DNA of 42,917 nt from positions 1-42,917 of the forward strand of contig JAAYRM010000092.1 of the NCBI GenBank assembly GCA_012518745.1, written 5' to 3'. This stretch comes from Tissierellia bacterium. GTDB taxonomy: Bacteria; Bacillota; Clostridia; Tissierellales; Tepidimicrobiaceae. The notes under the pieces were generated by a model. It had not been told where the DNA came from. It searched no databases and worked only from the letters and a program-made list of their open reading frames with translations. Positions 1 to 8,708 of this stretch are shown here, one piece after another; position 1 is the first letter of the stretch; each line of letters opens with the position of its first letter. The position numbers were made by a program, and so were the translations under genes.

Positions 1-75
1 GCGGAAATGGCTCAGTGGTAGAGCATCGCCTTGCCAAGGCGAGGGTCGCGGGTTCGAATCCCGTTTTCCGCTCCA
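1..75 (+). tRNA. tRNA-Gly (anticodon GCC)
   Basis: Cloverleaf with acceptor gcggaaa/tttccgc, anticodon loop cttGCCaag, T-arm gggttcgaatccc, encoded CCA end. Confidence 0.97.
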
Positions 76-86
76 TTTTAATATGT

Positions 87-160
<74 letters not shown>

Positions 161-168
161 TACTTTTA

Positions 169-245
169 GTACCTATAGCTCAACTGGATAGAGTGTCTGA
201 CTACGAATCAGAAGGTTGGAGGTTCGAGTCCTCCTAGGTACACCA
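169..245 (+). tRNA. tRNA-Arg (anticodon ACG)
   Basis: Acceptor gtaccta/taggtac, anticodon stem-loop ctgactACGaatcag, T-arm ggaggttcgagtcctcc, encoded CCA. Confidence 0.96.
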
Positions 246-396
246 AGGAGAACAGCTAGGAATGCGCATCCTAGCTTATTTTTATGTCTATTTTTATGTT
301 TTTACAACTATATGGAATAGATTGCAACGGCCTATGAATATAATAGAAATGACAAGAAAGGATTAAATGGAATATTTGCAATTAAGGGGGATAGGT

Positions 397-693
397 ATGT
401 TTAATGATCTAATGTCTGCAAAGGTATTAACTACATTTGTAGGCCTAGTCGGGGTTACTTCTCTTATAGTTCAATTTACAAAATGGATAATAAAAAAACA
501 ATTAGGTGATAGCTATGTCAGATTATATGCATTTATAGTGGCATTGATACTGACATTCATATTTGCCAGAAATACGGGTGGATTAGAAGGTATTATACTC
601 ACGGTGATAAATTCGGTGTTGGTTACCATTGCAGCCATGGGTGGATACGAAGTTATCAAGGATCCAACGATGATGAAAATAGGAAATCGGTAG
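397..693 (+). CDS. Small integral membrane protein, phage-holin-like
   Basis: About 98 aa with several hydrophobic segments (LTTFVGLVGVTSLIVQF, LYAFIVALILTFIFA). Start moved to ATG 397, which has a good SD (aaggggg); the ORF track starts at 367. Confidence 0.6.
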   Translation: MFNDLMSAKVLTTFVGLVGVTSLIVQFTKWIIKKQLGDSYVRLYAFIVALILTFIFARNTGGLEGIILTVINSVLVTIAAMGGYEVIKDPTMMKIGNR

Positions 694-698
694 GGACT

Positions 699-735
699 GG
701 ATTGATTGGGTTTTTACTCAATCAATCTAATCTTT
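699..735 (+). terminator. Hairpin terminator after the holin-like gene
   Basis: gattgattg ... caatcaatc inverted repeat followed by a T-rich tail. Confidence 0.55.
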
Positions 736-939
736 ATTCAGGAATAATGTTATTAGCTGAAAATGATCTTACAAGTTTTCTATGTCTAATAGTTTACAGT
801 TGCTAATTGGATATAATTACATGGTTATGGTAAAATAGGCATATAATATATCCGGGTGAATTGTCATCGGCAATTACCTGATGATCTATCATATGATTCT
901 TGATAGACTCGGAAAATAAGTAGCATTGGGGGATGAGCC

Positions 940-1482
940 ATGTATAAGTATAGAGGGGTCAATATCTCAATAGTAGAAGGTGATATTACTAAGATAGAAT
1001 CTGATGCCATAGTAAACGCAGCCAACAACACTCTTTTAGGCGGGGGAGGGGTAGACGGCGCTATCCACAGAGCTGGGGGTCCTATGATACTCGAACAATG
1101 TAAGAGGATAGGGGGTTGTCCAACAGGGGAAGCTAGGATAACAACAGCAGGTAATATGCCTAGCAAATATGTCATTCATACGGTAGGACCTATATATAAG
1201 GATGGGAAACAGGGGGAAAGCGAGCTGCTATATAGAGCATACTATAATTCATTGAAATTGTTAGCGGAGTATAACCTTAAAACAATAGCCTTCCCATCTA
1301 TATCCACAGGGGTTTATGCTTATCCAAAACAAGAGGCATGTCATATAGCTGTTAAAGCCGTAATGGATTTCGTCGATAATGAAGCCGGGATTGAAAGGGT
1401 AATGTTTGTATTATTTAGCAAGGATGACTATTTACTTTATAAGGATATATTGGATGGTACGATATGTAATAAGCTCGACTAG
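940..1482 (+). CDS. Macro domain protein (O-acetyl-ADP-ribose deacetylase family)
   Basis: VEGDITKIESDAIVNAANNTLLGGGGVDGAIHRAGG and IAFPSISTGVYAYP are hallmark macrodomain motifs. Confidence 0.93.
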   Translation: MYKYRGVNISIVEGDITKIESDAIVNAANNTLLGGGGVDGAIHRAGGPMILEQCKRIGGCPTGEARITTAGNMPSKYVIHTVGPIYKDGKQGESELLYRAYYNSLKLLAEYNLKTIAFPSISTGVYAYPKQEACHIAVKAVMDFVDNEAGIERVMFVLFSKDDYLLYKDILDGTICNKLD

Positions 1483-1558
1483 ATAATCCAATATAAAATC
1501 ATTTATGTTGACTTTTCAGGTTGTCTATTATAGCATTATGTAAGGTCACAAATTATAC

Positions 1559-2215
1559 TTGAAAGGTGTGTTTAAAATCTTTGCAGATACTCATAAGATA
1601 GTTGCAAGAAATATTCATGAGAATATCTATAATATATATGGAATAAAATTAGATGAAAGTAGATTACTGTGGGGCTCGGTACTCCCCGATATATTGCCTC
1701 AATATAGACTACGAAGGCATTATAAAAAGGAAAGTCTAAACTATGTGGTAAAAGAAATAACTAAATTGATATTGATAAGTAGATATGTAGATATTAATCC
1801 TGGTATGGATCCTATAGCTATGAAAATATTAAGTAAAAAAATAGGAATTATATCCCATTATTTAAGTGATTATGTTTGTTTACCACATGCCGAACGGTGG
1901 ACTTTTACTAGCAATAATGTGATGAAACATATAAATTATGAATCAAGATTAAATGAATATTCTCCTTATCATGATTTCAAAAGAAACGTTATAACGGTCG
2001 ATGATATAGATATTTTTCAGGAACGAATAATAAAATTGAATCATATTATTAAGACATATATAGAAGATGTAGTGGAGGAATATTCATTAAAAACTGGATA
2101 TAAGCAGGATTTGAATTTCGCGCTATCGCTCAATCTAAAGATATGCTATTTTATCATTGATACCGTCAATGCATATAGTGAGGAAATTCATAGTAGTCTC
2201 GCTTTAGAATTTTAG
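1559..2215 (+). CDS. Zinc-dependent phospholipase C-like protein
   Basis: THKIVARNI..., LLWGSVLPDILP, ISHYLSDYVCLPH resemble the bacterial Zn-PLC/S1-P1 nuclease-like family. Start codon uncertain. Confidence 0.65.
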   Translation: MKGVFKIFADTHKIVARNIHENIYNIYGIKLDESRLLWGSVLPDILPQYRLRRHYKKESLNYVVKEITKLILISRYVDINPGMDPIAMKILSKKIGIISHYLSDYVCLPHAERWTFTSNNVMKHINYESRLNEYSPYHDFKRNVITVDDIDIFQERIIKLNHIIKTYIEDVVEEYSLKTGYKQDLNFALSLNLKICYFIIDTVNAYSEEIHSSLALEF

Positions 2216-2216
2216 G

Positions 2217-2250
2217 GGACCTTCTTATCTTAGGATAAGAGGGTCTTTTA
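2217..2250 (+). terminator. Rho-independent terminator
   Basis: gaccttcttatc tta ggataagagggtc followed by tttt. Confidence 0.7.
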
Positions 2251-2271
2251 AAACGCAAAGGGGATAATAAT

Positions 2272-3387
2272 ATGTTTAAAAGATTATTAAAGATATTAAT
2301 ACTCGGTATTATCTTCTACTCCATATCATTATTTATAAAAGGCCATTTTGGCCTACATAATAGACTAGGGTTTATGGGAAGATCAATCGATGATACGATG
2401 GGAGAAACAGGGAAATTATCCACGGATGCAGAATTTGATGAGGATGAACTACTGCAGAGGATAGAGCAGGGTCTACTAGGGGTGGAGGATTCCATTAAGG
2501 TAGATAATAGACTATTAGGAGATGAGGAATTTTTATCCAATGTTATTGAAAGTGCATTGGCCAGAAATCCCGAAATTATGTATTATAAAGGTGCTAGATA
2601 CGGTAGAGGAAAATTGTTTTTTGAATATAGTAAATCAGCTGAGGATATAAAGCTACATCGGAATATAATTAGGAGGCGACGGGATAGAATAATAGAGAAA
2701 TTGATTAGACCGGATATGTCGGAATATGAAAGGGTTAAAAGGATACACGATTATGTAATAGATGAGACCAGATACGATAGAAGATATATAAATAATGAGC
2801 CGGTACCGGAAGAATCCCACACGGTCTATGGAGTATTAGGTGAAGGCGTTGCATTATGTGGTGGGTATGCAAAGACGATGAAATACTTATTAGACGCCAT
2901 AGATATCGAATCTATAGTTGTAGTTGGCGAAACTACCTATGATAATCATGCATGGAATATCATTAAAATCGATGGATACTATTATCACCTAGATGCAACA
3001 TGGAATGATCCAGTAACCGAGGATGGGGCAGATGTCATAATTTATGATTATTTTAATTTAAGGGATGAGGACATTGAAAAGACACATACCTGGGATAGGG
3101 AGGCCTACCCCGAGTGTAATAGCAACAAGCATAATTATTATCATTATAATGGGCTTATAGCGGATAACTATAACCAATTCTATGATAGGGTCGAACAATC
3201 ATTGCTAAATGGCGATAGAGCTTTAGCGATAAAAGTGCTAGATTATGATATCGAGGTATATGACCTTCCTAGAATTATAAATGGAATAGTGCAGGGCAGG
3301 GTCAATTCGATTGGTATAGGGGAATATGGATATGCAATAAATGATGATCAAGGCATAGTTAAAATAGAGTTTAAATATACTAGATAG
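2272..3387 (+). CDS. Membrane-anchored transglutaminase-like domain protein
   Basis: N-terminal hydrophobic segment; ALCGGYAKTMKYLLD (Cys), DNHAWNIIKIDGYYYHLDATWNDP (His/Asp) transglutaminase-like signature. Confidence 0.85.
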   Translation: MFKRLLKILILGIIFYSISLFIKGHFGLHNRLGFMGRSIDDTMGETGKLSTDAEFDEDELLQRIEQGLLGVEDSIKVDNRLLGDEEFLSNVIESALARNPEIMYYKGARYGRGKLFFEYSKSAEDIKLHRNIIRRRRDRIIEKLIRPDMSEYERVKRIHDYVIDETRYDRRYINNEPVPEESHTVYGVLGEGVALCGGYAKTMKYLLDAIDIESIVVVGETTYDNHAWNIIKIDGYYYHLDATWNDPVTEDGADVIIYDYFNLRDEDIEKTHTWDREAYPECNSNKHNYYHYNGLIADNYNQFYDRVEQSLLNGDRALAIKVLDYDIEVYDLPRIINGIVQGRVNSIGIGEYGYAINDDQGIVKIEFKYTR

Positions 3388-3433
3388 TAATATTGTTTAA
3401 CCATTAATATAATATGATAGGGAGACTAGTCTT

Positions 3434-4477
3434 ATGAGAAGATACAGAATTCATTCATTGATATCGGTTATCTTAATAATAGGTATTATTTTAACGGGGT
3501 GCGGTGGCCCAATTTCGCATACGTCTGAGGACTATGCAAGCGGATTACGGGTACATTTTATAGATGTTGGCCAGGGCGATAGCACCTTTATCGAATTCCC
3601 CAATGGGAAAACCTCTTTGATAGATGCGGGAACTAGGGGAGCGGGGGACAGGGTAGTAGAATATATAAATGATCTAGGTATAGATAAAATAGATTATTTA
3701 ATCGCAACCCATCCTCACGAAGACCATATAGGGGGATTACCAGAGGTAATAAGAAACTTTGATGTGAATAGGGTATATATGCCGGAGAAGACTACCAATA
3801 CACTCATATTCGAAGAACTATTGTTAGAATTAGAAAATAAAGACCTCACAATCCATTTAGCAAAAGGTGGAGACGTGATCATAGATGGGGGAAAATTAAA
3901 ATATAGTATATTGGCCCCAAATACAGATAACTACTCAGGCTTAAATGATTTCTCAATAGTGACTAAGATAGAATATGGATATAATTCTATAATTATCACA
4001 GGTGATGCAGAAAAGAATTCCGAAAGGGAAATGGTGGAATTAGGATATGATCTTGCGGCAGATGTACTCAGAATTGGACATCATGGGGGTAAAACTTCCT
4101 CAATGGAAGAATTTTTAATTGCTGTTGATCCAGATTATTCAATAATCAGCGTGGGGAAGGGGAATACATACGGCCATCCCCATAGGGAAACACTAAATAG
4201 GCTTCAGAAGATAGACTCACAGATAATGAGAACCGATGAATTGGGGGATATTATACTTATCTCTGATGGGAAGGAATTGAAATGGGAAGAGAATCTAGGT
4301 GCTGGGGATAGTATTAAAGGGCAGTATATTGGCAACCAGAATACCAAGGTATTTCACCATATGAACTGCAAGTCTTTACCGAAGGAAGGGAATCGAATTA
4401 TATTTGAATCCATAGAAGAAGCCAAACAAAGGGGATATAGACCCCATAAGGTATGTATAAAAGAGGGAGGAAATTGA
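3434..4477 (+). CDS. Lipoprotein MBL-fold hydrolase (ComEC/Rec2 C-terminal-like) with C-terminal Ada-like metal-binding module
   Basis: Lipobox LTGC; LRVHFIDVGQGDSTFIEFPNG, THPHEDHIGG, ITGDAE, RIGHHGGKTS; C-terminal YIGNQNTKVFHHMNCKSLPKEGNRIIFESIEEAKQRGYRPHKVC. Confidence 0.88.
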   Translation: MRRYRIHSLISVILIIGIILTGCGGPISHTSEDYASGLRVHFIDVGQGDSTFIEFPNGKTSLIDAGTRGAGDRVVEYINDLGIDKIDYLIATHPHEDHIGGLPEVIRNFDVNRVYMPEKTTNTLIFEELLLELENKDLTIHLAKGGDVIIDGGKLKYSILAPNTDNYSGLNDFSIVTKIEYGYNSIIITGDAEKNSEREMVELGYDLAADVLRIGHHGGKTSSMEEFLIAVDPDYSIISVGKGNTYGHPHRETLNRLQKIDSQIMRTDELGDIILISDGKELKWEENLGAGDSIKGQYIGNQNTKVFHHMNCKSLPKEGNRIIFESIEEAKQRGYRPHKVCIKEGGN

Positions 4478-4698
4478 TGAAAGGTATAATTGATCGTTTT
4501 GAAAGCGACAAGGTATTGTTAGAGATAGATAAGGATGGCATATTAACATTTGATAGGGAATTGTTTCCCAAGGATGCCAAAGAGGGGGATATGGTTAGAT
4601 ATATTGATGATAGGTTTGTAGTGGATGAGGAAGGGACTAGGGATAGACACCGATATATCGATAGATTATTTAAATCATTAATCGATAAAAACCAATAG
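4477..4698 (+). CDS. DUF3006 domain protein
   Basis: MKGIIDRFESDKVLLEIDKDGILTFDRELFPKDAKEGDMVRY matches the DUF3006 pattern; TGATG overlap with the upstream stop; SD ggagg. Confidence 0.8.
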   Translation: MKGIIDRFESDKVLLEIDKDGILTFDRELFPKDAKEGDMVRYIDDRFVVDEEGTRDRHRYIDRLFKSLIDKNQ

Positions 4699-4704
4699 AT
4701 TGTG

Positions 4705-4733
4705 TTGACAAATAATTCATTGTATAATAGAAT
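4705..4733 (+). promoter_or_regulatory. Sigma-A-type promoter for the asnA T-box leader
   Basis: TTGACA (4705-4710), 17-nt spacer, TAGAAT (4728-4733). Confidence 0.6.
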
Positions 4734-4744
4734 TATAAATCAAT

Positions 4745-5028
4745 ATAATAAATATATTAGCTGGGAAGGGAAGAGTAATCCTTAAGGAAGTTAGAGAGAG
4801 TCGGGCAATGGTGGAATCCCGATACGGAATTATGGATGAAGAACATCCCTGAGCTTCTAACCAAAATCCATATATAATAGGAGAGTAGGCTTAGGCGGTT
4901 ATAACCCGTTAGAAATTATACGGTATCGATTATTATCTGTACCGATGTAAGTGAGCCATTTATTTGCTAATTAAGGTGGTACCACGGAAGTTAAACTTTC
5001 GTCCTTTTGGATGGAAGTTTTTTTATTT
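4745..5028 (+). promoter_or_regulatory. T-box leader (Asn-responsive) upstream of asnA, with terminator hairpin
   Basis: Stem I with gttagagagag/gagcttctaac and ggtggaa; candidate specifier AAC at 4842-4844 in gaagAACatccctgagc; T-box aaggtggtaccacgg at 4973-4987; terminator aaactttcgtcc/ggatggaagttt plus T-run at 4993-5024. Confidence 0.93.
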
Positions 5029-5041
5029 TAAGGAGGGGTAA

Positions 5042-6019
5042 ATGTTGGAGTTAGGAATCAAGGAAACACAGATAGCTATAAAGATGATTAAAGATAATTT
5101 TGAAACTAATTTGGCAGATAAACTAAATCTGATAAGGGTGTCTGCTCCATTATTTGTTAAATCTGATAGCGGATTGAATGATAATTTAACCGGGGTGGAA
5201 ATGCCAGTCTCATTTAATATGACAAGGTATGGGAAACGAATTGAGATAGTCCAATCCCTTGCAAAGTGGAAGAGGATGGCATTAAAGTGGTATGAATTTG
5301 AGGCTGGTGAGGGGATCTATGCGGATATGGATGCGATCAGACCAGATGAGGTTTTAGACCCCACACATTCTATATATGTTGATCAATGGGATTGGGAAAA
5401 AATAATACTGGATAGTGATAGAAACGAACAATACCTGAGGGATACGGTGGAGGAAATCTACAGGGTATTTAAGGAAACCGAAGAGAAAACAATCTCCGAA
5501 TATCCCCATCTTCAACCTAAGCTACCGGATCGGATTAAATTTATCACCACCCAAGAATTGGAGGATATGTATCCCGACCATGAACCCGAAGAAAGGGAAA
5601 ATTTGGTATGTAGAAAATATAAGGCAGTCTTTCTGATGAAGATTGGGAAGAAATTAAAATCTGGAATACCTCATGATATTAGATCTCCCGACTATGATGA
5701 TTGGCAACTAAACGGAGATATATTGTTTTGGAACCCAATACTAGGGGAGGCATTGGAACTATCTAGTATGGGTATAAGGGTGGATACGGAGGCCCTAAAA
5801 AGGCAATTGCGAGAAGCTGGGGCAGAAGAACGATTGAAATTGCCATATCATAAGATGTTAGTGGAAAACAAATTACCGCTTACTATAGGTGGTGGAATTG
5901 GCCAATCTAGAATATGTATGTTTTTTCTAGAAAAAAGGCATATTGGGGAGGTTCAGGCTTCTATCTGGACAGAATCTATAGTAAACCAATGTAAGATGGA
6001 AGATATATTTTTACTTTAG
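5042..6019 (+). CDS. asnA: Aspartate-ammonia ligase (asparagine synthetase A)
   Basis: KRIEIVQSLAKWKRMAL, DPTHSIYVDQWDWEKII, LPLTIGGGIGQSRICMFFL, VQASIW; downstream of an Asn-specifier T-box. Confidence 0.96.
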   Translation: MLELGIKETQIAIKMIKDNFETNLADKLNLIRVSAPLFVKSDSGLNDNLTGVEMPVSFNMTRYGKRIEIVQSLAKWKRMALKWYEFEAGEGIYADMDAIRPDEVLDPTHSIYVDQWDWEKIILDSDRNEQYLRDTVEEIYRVFKETEEKTISEYPHLQPKLPDRIKFITTQELEDMYPDHEPEERENLVCRKYKAVFLMKIGKKLKSGIPHDIRSPDYDDWQLNGDILFWNPILGEALELSSMGIRVDTEALKRQLREAGAEERLKLPYHKMLVENKLPLTIGGGIGQSRICMFFLEKRHIGEVQASIWTESIVNQCKMEDIFLL

Positions 6020-6066
6020 ATCCTATTCTATGTTACAATGAATTCAAAAGGTGAAAGGATTTAGAT

Positions 6067-6501
6067 ATGTATAATAGATCTAAATTATTATTTTTGGTTT
6101 TAGGAATAGGCATAGGTATTACCATAGCCAATACCATCCATACTTTCTATCCTGCTATAGAATATATTGAATATTCGGATGAGGAAATTACATCGAGGGC
6201 CAAGGACCTAGGCATGGTCTTTGTAAAGGAGAGTATAGATGTAGACTCTACGAAAGAGAAACCCAATAAGGAATTAGATAAGGATAGCGAAAAGGGGATA
6301 GAGGTTACGGTACAAGCCGGGGATACATTGATGGTAATAGCCCAGAGACTGTATGAACTGGAATTGATAGACAATGCGAAAAGCTTTAGTCAGTATGCGA
6401 AAGCGAAGAATGTAGACAAGCATTTAAGGGCTGGCAATCATATGATTCCATATAATCTAGATTATGAAGCTATAATTACGATCTTGATGAGGAAACAATG
6501 A
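6067..6501 (+). CDS. Membrane-anchored protein with LysM/MltG N-terminal-like domain
   Basis: N-terminal TM segment; VTVQAGDTLMVIAQRLYELELIDNAKSFSQYAKAKNVDKHLRAGNH resembles the LysM-like region of YceG/MltG; no catalytic domain follows. Confidence 0.65.
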   Translation: MYNRSKLLFLVLGIGIGITIANTIHTFYPAIEYIEYSDEEITSRAKDLGMVFVKESIDVDSTKEKPNKELDKDSEKGIEVTVQAGDTLMVIAQRLYELELIDNAKSFSQYAKAKNVDKHLRAGNHMIPYNLDYEAIITILMRKQ

Positions 6502-6507
6502 TGGATT

Positions 6508-6536
6508 AGGCATTGAAGTATTTCAATGCCTTTTTC
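6508..6536 (+). terminator. Rho-independent terminator
   Basis: aggcattgaa gtat ttcaatgcct ttttc. Confidence 0.85.
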
Positions 6537-6695
6537 CTGCGAATATTCTGTGTAAGACTTTATGCACAAATTGCATTTTATATTACAATATATAAACCTA
6601 TTGTAGTATAATAGGATATGCTGTCAAATAAAAATAATAAAAATGGTTTAATCCTCTATTTATTTGGAAACAATTGCTAAGAGGAGGGATATAGT

Positions 6696-7427
6696 TTGGT
6701 TTTAGTTAAGGTTGATCTGTACAAGATGTATGAAGCTCTACAATATAAATTTCTGTATAAAAACGATATTAACTCAATACATATCCTTCTGAACCTCTAT
6801 GATCTAGAGGATAATATGGCAAATATATATCCCAAATATATAAGCACTAGGGCTATAAGGAAGCGAATTAATAGACAATTGATCTATAAAAAGGATAGGG
6901 AATTTATCTCGAATAATATTTCCCTACTATTACATGAAGATATTGATAGACTGGAACTGATCGTATACCTGGAGGGCTATAAAAATGGATATCATAATAT
7001 TAAATGGGCCAATATCTTAGAAGGAAAGAGTATTAAACACTTTTCAATAGAAACGGTCTATGAAAAGAATTTTTTATTTCATTACGATATACATCTAGAG
7101 GAAATTAGGAACTTCAGGGAATATACTGAAAATGAAATTAGGGATCAGGAAAGGGAATCAAAGTTTTTAAATAACTTTATCATTACATACTGTAATAAGG
7201 TAATCAAAAAAAAAGTATATAATTTAAATAGGTATATGGATAAGCAGCTTACAATTGAATTTGAACATGGTAGAATGAATATAAGGGAAGAACCGCTGCT
7301 AACTACTATGGAATTGAATAGAATGTATGAAATAATAGTGGATACCATAATTAAAAATGTTGTAAATATATACCTGGAAGCCAATTGGCTGGGGATTAAC
7401 GATAGGGTGCTCAATAGGTATTCATAA
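6696..7427 (+). CDS. Conserved-looking protein of unknown function (possibly sporulation-associated)
   Basis: 243-aa ORF, TTG start with SD aggaggg; no recognised domain; sits upstream of the BofC-like gene and ruvCAB. Confidence 0.6.
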   Translation: MVLVKVDLYKMYEALQYKFLYKNDINSIHILLNLYDLEDNMANIYPKYISTRAIRKRINRQLIYKKDREFISNNISLLLHEDIDRLELIVYLEGYKNGYHNIKWANILEGKSIKHFSIETVYEKNFLFHYDIHLEEIRNFREYTENEIRDQERESKFLNNFIITYCNKVIKKKVYNLNRYMDKQLTIEFEHGRMNIREEPLLTTMELNRMYEIIVDTIIKNVVNIYLEANWLGINDRVLNRYS

Positions 7428-7535
7428 TCTCAATTAATCGAATAGATAGGGGAACCTACTCGGGATATATACATAATGTATAAAATATCTGATAATGGGA
7501 AAAATATCCTTCTAGATGGTACTGGAGGGATATCT

Positions 7536-8117
7536 ATGAAGAAGCATAATATTATTATCATTTTATTCTCCATGACCCTGGCCTTAATTAGCTTTGCCTA
7601 TGGATATAAGATCATGAAAGATAGGGATAGGGGAAGGAGTAGTGAAATATTAATTACCGAGGAGGAAGATGATTCGGAATTGGAAATCCTCAAGGAGGGT
7701 ATGAATATTTCACCGAATACCTTTATTGAAAAAAACACCTTCTATAAGGCATGTAATCATAATATAACCAAATTAAATAATGCAGATGATGCGATAATTA
7801 ACATGGATGAATCGCAGTATAGGGGCTATATGAAGGAGAACTATCCCAATATCACAATTGTGGAATTCTCTATTGAGCGAATAGTATTACGAGAAGAAAG
7901 GGCACATATGTGTCCGAATCATTATATAATAGGTGAATCCGACGGTAAAATTGCAATCTATCGCATAGATGAAAATGGGGAGAGACACCTGGATAAGGCC
8001 TTTGAAGACTATCCAATATCCCTATTGAAAAAAATAGATCAGGAAAAACTAATAGAGGGGATAATAGTAGATAGTGAAGAAGAACTGTCCAATGTATTGG
8101 AAAATTTCATAAGTTAA
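7536..8117 (+). CDS. BofC C-terminal domain-like membrane/exported protein
   Basis: N-terminal TM; YIIGESDGKIAIYRIDENGERHL...EGIIVDSEEELSNVLENFIS resembles BofC C-terminal domain proteins; start moved to ATG 7536 (SD ggaggg). Confidence 0.65.
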   Translation: MKKHNIIIILFSMTLALISFAYGYKIMKDRDRGRSSEILITEEEDDSELEILKEGMNISPNTFIEKNTFYKACNHNITKLNNADDAIINMDESQYRGYMKENYPNITIVEFSIERIVLREERAHMCPNHYIIGESDGKIAIYRIDENGERHLDKAFEDYPISLLKKIDQEKLIEGIIVDSEEELSNVLENFIS

Positions 8118-8119
8118 AG

Positions 8120-8148
8120 GGCTAAGTTAGAAATCTAACTTAGTTTTT
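8120..8148 (+). terminator. Rho-independent terminator
   Basis: ctaagttaga aa tctaacttag ttttt; perfect 10-bp arms. Confidence 0.8.
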
Positions 8149-8198
8149 CTTTGGAAATATGATAAGATAATATGTATTATATATGAAAGGGGAAGCTT

Positions 8199-8693
8199 AT
8201 GATAATCTTTGGCATCGATCCAGGACTAGCTATAGTAGGATATGGGATAATTCAATATGATGGAAATAGATATAGAGCCATAGATTATGGATGTATAAGA
8301 ACAGGGGCTGAAATTCAGTTTTCTAAAAGGTTAAAAATAATATATGATGAATTATCATCTATTATAGATAAATACAAGCCAGATGATCTAGCTATAGAGG
8401 AATTGTTTTTTAATAAGAATGCAAAGACAGCTCTGAAGGTAGGACAAGCAAGGGGAGTTGAGATTCTTTCAGCCGTCAATAGGGGTATAGAGGTATATGA
8501 ATATACACCCCTACAGGTTAAACAGGCGGTGGCGGGCTACGGCCGTGCAGATAAAAAACAGGTGCAAGAAATGGTTAAAATATTGTTAAATTTAAGGGAA
8601 TTGCCCAGGCCGGATGATGCAGCAGATGCCTTGGCAGTAGCTATATGCCATAGTAGTTGTTTAAAGTTCAAGGATATGTTTAAAATGAAATGA
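8199..8693 (+). CDS. ruvC: Holliday junction endodeoxyribonuclease RuvC
   Basis: IFGIDPGLAIVGYG, IEELFFNKNAKTALKVGQARG, RPDDAADALAVAICH. Confidence 0.98.
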   Translation: MIIFGIDPGLAIVGYGIIQYDGNRYRAIDYGCIRTGAEIQFSKRLKIIYDELSSIIDKYKPDDLAIEELFFNKNAKTALKVGQARGVEILSAVNRGIEVYEYTPLQVKQAVAGYGRADKKQVQEMVKILLNLRELPRPDDAADALAVAICHSSCLKFKDMFKMK

Positions 8694-8708
8694 TGAGGGA
8701 TGATATAG

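Noticed and set aside
864-1175. Minus-strand ORFs overlapping well-supported + strand genes throughout (for example 864-1175, 13335-13589, 20605-21045, 23961-24302, 31466-31909)
   Set aside because: They lie antisense to recognisable conserved genes, have low-complexity S/P/I-rich composition and no families; artefacts of low-GC coding sequence
940-1482. Macrodomain gene as antitoxin of a DarTG-like toxin-antitoxin pair
   Set aside because: No DarT-like ADP-ribosyltransferase or other toxin candidate is adjacent
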